12,311 bases of DNA from a candidate division SR1 bacterium (GTDB lineage: Bacteria; Patescibacteriota; Gracilibacteria; Absconditabacterales; Absconditicoccaceae), in NCBI GenBank assembly GCA_025997135.1, contig BNUE01000033.1:1-12311 (forward strand), in the 5' to 3' direction. The notes below the pieces were generated by a model. It had not been told where the DNA came from. It searched no databases and saw nothing but the letters and a program-made list of their open reading frames with translations. Of the stretch, positions 8,705 to 12,311 are shown one piece after another. Positions within the stretch are counted from its first letter, which is position 1. Each line of letters begins with the position of its first letter. The position numbers and the translations under genes are program-made.

Positions 8705-8733
8705 ATTATACTGGTGGGAGGATTTTTTGTCAA
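8705..8733 (-). promoter_or_regulatory. Consensus promoter of the M23 gene
   Basis: On the minus strand TTGACA (8728-8733) and TATAAT (8705-8710) are spaced by exactly 17 bases, a perfect sigma-70 consensus and the best promoter in the window. The transcript would start near 8698 and carry a leader of about 68 bases. Confidence 0.75.
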
Positions 8734-8759
8734 ATTTGGGAAGAGATTTTAACTTTCTC

Positions 8760-8787
8760 TTGACTTTTGATAATTTTTGAGTATAAT
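8760..8787 (+). promoter_or_regulatory. Distal promoter of the CoA-binding gene
   Basis: TTGACT (8760-8765), a 16-base spacer and TATAAT (8782-8787). The predicted start near 8794 is just before a hairpin and T-run. The M23 promoter on the other strand is about 27 bases away, so this is a compact divergent promoter region. Confidence 0.6.
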
Positions 8788-8796
8788 AAAGAATAG

Positions 8797-8821
8797 ATGT
8801 CCTAATTTTGGACATTTTTTT
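8797..8821 (+). terminator. Promoter-proximal hairpin with T-run
   Basis: ATGTCC (8797-8802) and GGACAT (8810-8815) form a perfect 6-bp stem around a 7-base loop, followed by a run of T to 8821. It has the form of an intrinsic terminator reading plus, but the only thing upstream is the promoter at 8760-8787, so it would end RNA after about 28 bases. It may act as an attenuator, yield a tiny RNA, or insulate the second promoter. Confidence 0.45.
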
Positions 8822-8823
8822 GT

Positions 8824-8851
8824 TTGACTTGTTTTATAAAAAAGGTATGCT
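8824..8851 (+). promoter_or_regulatory. Possible proximal promoter of the CoA-binding gene
   Basis: TTGACT (8824-8829), a 16-base spacer and TATGCT (8846-8851), directly after the hairpin and T-run. The -10 is weaker than that of the distal promoter. If used, the leader would be about 28 bases. Confidence 0.4.
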
Positions 8852-8885
8852 TGAGGTGAGGTTTTAATTTGTTTGCTTTCTAAAA

Positions 8886-9272
8886 ATGCGAATATCAAAA
8901 AATTATACTTACGCTCTGGTGTGAGCGAGTGCAAATAAAGAAAAATATGGAAATATAATTTTACATGACTTCTGAGATAATGGTTATCATATCATTCCTA
9001 TCAATCCTTATGAAAGTATGATAGATGGGAAGCACTGCTATTCGTCATTGAGAGATATATGAGAGGCAGTAGATGTCGTAATTTTCGTAGTCAAAATCGA
9101 GGTTGTGAGTCAGCTTTTATCTGTTTTATTAGAAAAAAAAGTCAAAAAAGTCTGGTTTCAGCCTGGGAGTGAGAGTTTGGAGGCGGAAAACTTTTGTAGA
9201 GAGCATGAAATCGAATTTGTGAGTGAAAAATGTATTATGATGGAGAGGAGAAATTATGAAGTGTTGTCTTAG
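8886..9272 (+). CDS. CoA-binding domain protein (YccU-like)
   Basis: A 128-residue protein, the normal length for the CoA_binding_2 family with a Rossmann-type fold. The N-terminal nucleotide loop reads ALVGASANKEKYGN (residues 10-23). It is followed by GYHIIPINP (33-41), CYSSLRDI (51-58), VDVVIFVV (62-69), VKKVWFQPGSESLEA (86-100) and the closing FVSEKCIMMER (111-121), all in family order. It is cytoplasmic and probably binds CoA or an acyl-CoA; no enzyme activity is established for such small members. Three Gly codons are UGA, including the one in the VGAS loop, a family glycine. The start at 8886 is the first Met after an in-frame TAA. The stop is TAG and overlaps the end of the convergent surface-protein gene by 4 bases. 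Confidence 0.9.
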
Positions 9273-11386
9273 ATTTGTAGTGATGCTCTGTACATCATGA
9301 GTATGATCCATCCTCTGAGCTCTATCATATCGGCATAAGTATCTGTGAGAATGCCTGCGTTTTTGAGAGCTAAGATGTGATCTGTGGCGTAATTAGCAGA
9401 ATTATTGTCGTTTATATTTCCATATAACATCCTAGAAAATGTGGTGGCAAATTCTGCTCTGATGACAGTTCCGTCTGGTATAAAATCAGTGAGAACTGTG
9501 CTATTTTCTCCAATTCACATTATATCTAACTGGCAAGCTGTAATCGTATCATCATATAAGTCTTGACCTACATATTCTGATAGAGAAGGTAAGAAAGCTG
9601 AACAATCTTTGGATGTGTCAGGTATTTTGTGCAATATATTTATTGCGTATTTGATAGCCATTTTGGCTAGTTGTGCTCTGGTGAGTTTGTCTCAGAGTCT
9701 AGCATCTTGGATACTCTGGGCACTTGTGATGCCTAGTGAGAATGCTCGCTGGTAAGCCTGAATTTCTTCATCAGAGTATGCTGAATTATTAGTGTCGTCT
9801 GATAAATCACTGGAAGTTGTAGTTGAGTTTGAATGTGATTCAGATGCTTCACATGTCTTATCATAGTAGCTGTCTGAGAAATCACCGTTTGGACAAGAGT
9901 CTATCGTGAGTGATATTCAGCCACCGCCGCCACCATTTTGAGTTGGCGTTTGGTTTGATGGGTTATTATCTTGATTGTTGTCGTCTCAGATAGGGGAGTT
10001 TGCATCGATATAATCAGAGAAATGGTTCGTCTGTATGTAATTGTCAGTATAACATTCGACAGGTCATCAGTTGGCTATCACTGGACAAGGAGTTATAGAT
10101 TTTCGCTCTGAAGAACTATCTTCTCTCCAGTATGGAAAAGTTAGATTAGATGGAAATAAAATGTACACCTGACCAGAAGTAAAATTAATATGCACGTTAA
10201 AAGATACTCAGTTTCCCTCTGAACTGGAGAAAGATTCCATAGCTAGCTCAGTAATATCTCACGTAGTAGTCGCTATAGCACTGGAATCCATATATATTTT
10301 AGTAGAATCTGGCAAATCGTTTGGTAATTCTGATACTGTATTTTGGCTAAATGAAGGCTGAGATACTTCTGATAAAATGGAATTTGAAAGCAATAAAGTA
10401 GGATTGCCCTCCAGTAATAAATTAGGCTTTCCATCTCCTGCAATAAAAGTAGCTCATGAAATGCTTATTTTAGTCACTTTCGTGTCGATGGTATCTGGAC
10501 ATAGACGCTCAGCTATTATACTATTATAAAGACTAGTGAAGGTGCCACCATTGATAGTCAGTTCTATCTCTCATTGATAACCAGCCTGAGAATAGATTTC
10601 TATGGTTCAACCGTAATTATTTATACCATTTGATAAACAGGTTGGTGTGTCTTGTGAATTACTGGTTGCCTTAAAATTACCACCATTGATAGTAAATTTA
10701 CCTGATTTAATCCCTAGAGCAGAACCTACACCTTCAATAGTAGCTCCATTGATAGTTCGCTGAGTATATCCAGCGGCATAAATTCCTACACCTGTTGCTT
10801 TGATGTTGGCGGTGTTGCCAATTGTGATTTTGATAGGATTTAAGACACTATTTACTGAGCCATTGATATATACCCCAGGTCCATTTGCATTAGAGGCGTC
10901 TTTTTGTGCATTCAGTGTTCCATTGATTTCAATATTTATGCCGTATGGATTGGTCGCTGAGACTACAGCTACAGGTGCCCAGGCAGTTAATATCACATCC
11001 GCTCAAATGATAACTGTGGTGTAGTCTGAATCAGCTGGGAGTGCAGAACCATAAGCTAAAACAGCATAATAATCTGGCGTGGACTCTGCGACTGTTCACG
11101 AACCAGTAATCGTAAAAACTCACTGTGTGACCTTGAAAATCTTTTTTGCCTTTGCGATATTATGTCAGTTTAGATCAATAGTTAATGTCTTGTCGACTGT
11201 GATGTATGTGCTAGAATTGGCACTGCTAATATCTCAGGTCAGACTAATCGTGTCTCCAGAATTGGCACTCGAAACTGCACTTACAAAATCATCGTAATCA
11301 CCTATTTCAATATTGGTAGCACTGGTGAATATAGGTAATCCGATAGTTATCAACCCAAATGCGAGCAAAAGTCAAAAAATTTTCAT
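9269..11386 (-). CDS. Secreted beta-helix protein with C-terminal SLH-like domains
   Basis: A 705-residue protein. Residues 1-23 (MKIFGLLLAFGLITIG...TSA) are a signal peptide. Residues about 40-340 carry repeats of right-handed beta-helix type, with motifs such as TLTIDLNGHNI, FTINGGNFKA and LTINGGTFTS. A less ordered part with Ser/Thr/Asp and a Gly run (about 495) follows. Residues about 545-705 resemble S-layer homology repeats: LTRAQLAKMAIKYA, then a Cys-bearing TACQLDIMG, then FIPDGTVIRAEFATTFSRMLYG, then HILALKNAGILTDTYADMIELRGWII. The role is probably an anchored outer-surface or S-layer-associated protein, the beta-helix acting as adhesin or polysaccharide-binding module. At least ten glycines are UGA, including the one in LDLNGHN. 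The stop is TAA. The DUF4153 gene is divergent on the other side of a two-promoter region. Confidence 0.8.
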
Positions 11387-11446
11387 AGTTTTTTAGAAAA
11401 GTAATAAAAATCTGATTATCTAATTATTATTGGAATGCTTGGCTAT

Positions 11447-11475
11447 ATTTTACTCTTTTTCACTGGATTTGTCAA
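11447..11475 (-). promoter_or_regulatory. Promoter of the beta-helix/SLH gene
   Basis: On the minus strand TTGACA (11470-11475) and TAAAAT (11447-11452) are spaced by 17 bases. The leader would be about 55 bases. Confidence 0.6.
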
Positions 11476-11490
11476 ATTTTCGAAATTCAA

Positions 11491-11518
11491 TTGATTTTGG
11501 TAAATAAAGTACTATTAT
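11491..11518 (+). promoter_or_regulatory. Possible promoter of the DUF4153 gene
   Basis: TTGATT (11491-11496), a 16-base spacer and TATTAT (11513-11518), about 31 bases before the start codon. The match is moderate in AT-rich DNA. Confidence 0.4.
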
Positions 11519-11549
11519 TGATCTGTTTTATCTCAGTATATCTATAGTA

Positions 11550-12311
11550 ATGCCTAAACTTCTCAAGATTGATCAGATAAAAACTATGATTGGTAGATTT
11601 CCTGTGGCAGCAATTTTGACTTTGGTTTTGTCAGCTTTGTCTTTTTGTCTGGTTCATTGGTCTTCAAGTCAGGAAGTTATGCTTTGAAACTGGCTTTTTG
11701 CGACTATTTTGACCTTTTTTCTGAGCATTGCAGTTGGACTGAAGCGGGAAACTATCGAATGAGGGAAAGAAAAAAAAGAAAATAAAAATCTGATTTTTCA
11801 GGCGATAAGTCTAGTTTTCTTGCCACTATTTTATTTACGGTTTGAGTGAAAAAGCTGAGAAAATCCAAATTTTCACGTATTTTGAATGCTTTTAATTTGT
11901 GTTTTGAGCATTTTCTTTATCGCACCGTATGTAGTGAAATTAAAGAAGGCAGAAAAACTTGAAAACGGTGATTTGAATGAGCCATACTCGCAGTATATTC
12001 TTAAATTGGCTGGCGTGATTGTGTTTGGTTTTATTCTGTGAGGTATTAGTACTGGACTAGGATGTCTGGCGATAGGTGCCGTGGAGATGCTGTTTGATAT
12101 AAGTGTGTGAGATTCGTATGCTCATTGGGCTATTTTCGCTTTGACATTATTTACCCCTCTGGTATGCTTGACGAAAATTCCGCAGAAAAATCAGGAAATT
12201 GATCCGAAATTTAGTGTAAACTGATTTGTAAGTTTCGTGATAAAATATGTTTTACTACCTTTCATCTGCATTTATTTCGTGATACTGTATGTGTATAGTG
12301 TAAATGTTTTA
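11550..12311 (+). CDS. DUF4153-type multi-pass membrane protein (3' end outside window)
   Basis: The first 254 residues are visible and the frame is open to the right edge. About seven hydrophobic segments can be seen, near residues 18-36, 47-64, 82-96, 108-127, 150-176, 202-219 and 236-254. KYVLLPFICIYFVILYVYSVNVL and the N-terminal RFPVAAILTLVLSAL fit my memory of the DUF4153 family, whose function is unknown; family members are usually about twice this length, in line with truncation by the window. Eight in-frame UGA codons, for example in LGNW, EGKSGEN and VGDS, are read as Gly. The protein would sit in the cytoplasmic membrane. Start at 11550 is the first Met; no Shine-Dalgarno is present. 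Confidence 0.75.

Noticed and set aside
1..11386. Genes broken by many in-frame UGA codons, as if pseudogenes or poor sequence
   Set aside because: Every break is a UGA, never a TAA, TAG or frameshift, and the joined proteins are full length with intact motifs, so recoding explains them.

Overview
The window reads as a chromosomal stretch of a Candidate Phyla Radiation bacterium that translates UGA as glycine (genetic code 25), so Gracilibacteria (BD1-5) or Absconditabacteria (SR1). With UGA as a stop every long gene breaks into pieces. With UGA as glycine the pieces join, in one frame each, into full-length proteins, and the UGA codons fall on glycines that are invariant in the families, most clearly in the GTPase TypA. 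All seven stop codons visible are TAA or TAG, and Trp is written with TGG. The DNA is AT-rich, no start codon has a Shine-Dalgarno sequence in front of it, and several consensus -35/-10 promoters can be read.

Layout. 1-2018 (minus): a secreted leucine-rich-repeat protein with Thr/Gly/Asn/Asp low-complexity linkers, running off the left edge. 2102-3925 (minus): typA/bipA. 4039-5037 (minus): a protein with a peptidoglycan-binding-like segment and a phage-tail-lysozyme-like domain. 5096-5545 (minus): a small two-helix type IV secretion pilin-like protein. 5622-6710 (minus): a regulator joining a sigma-70 region 4 helix-turn-helix to HARE-HTH domains. 6711-7271: no gene, but an unusual GC-rich island of hairpins and imperfect repeats. 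7272-8630 (minus): a membrane-anchored M23 (LytM-type) metallopeptidase. 8886-9272 (plus): a CoA-binding-fold protein. 9269-11386 (minus): a secreted beta-helix protein with a C-terminal SLH-like region. 11550 to the right edge (plus): the N-terminal part of a DUF4153-type membrane protein.

How it fits together. Apart from typA, the CoA-binding protein, the regulator and the DUF4153 protein, the genes build or cut the cell surface: two large exported repeat proteins, a pilin-like membrane protein next to a muralytic protein, and an M23 endopeptidase. That suits an epibiont or predator that attaches to other cells, a lifestyle known for some members of these lineages, but the link is inference from gene content. 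The best candidates for new biology are the sigma4/HARE-HTH regulator, the pilin-lysozyme pair, the palindrome inside the typA promoter, the GC-rich hairpin island, the promoter-proximal hairpin before the CoA-binding gene, and the absence of Shine-Dalgarno leaders. All translations and counts were made by hand.
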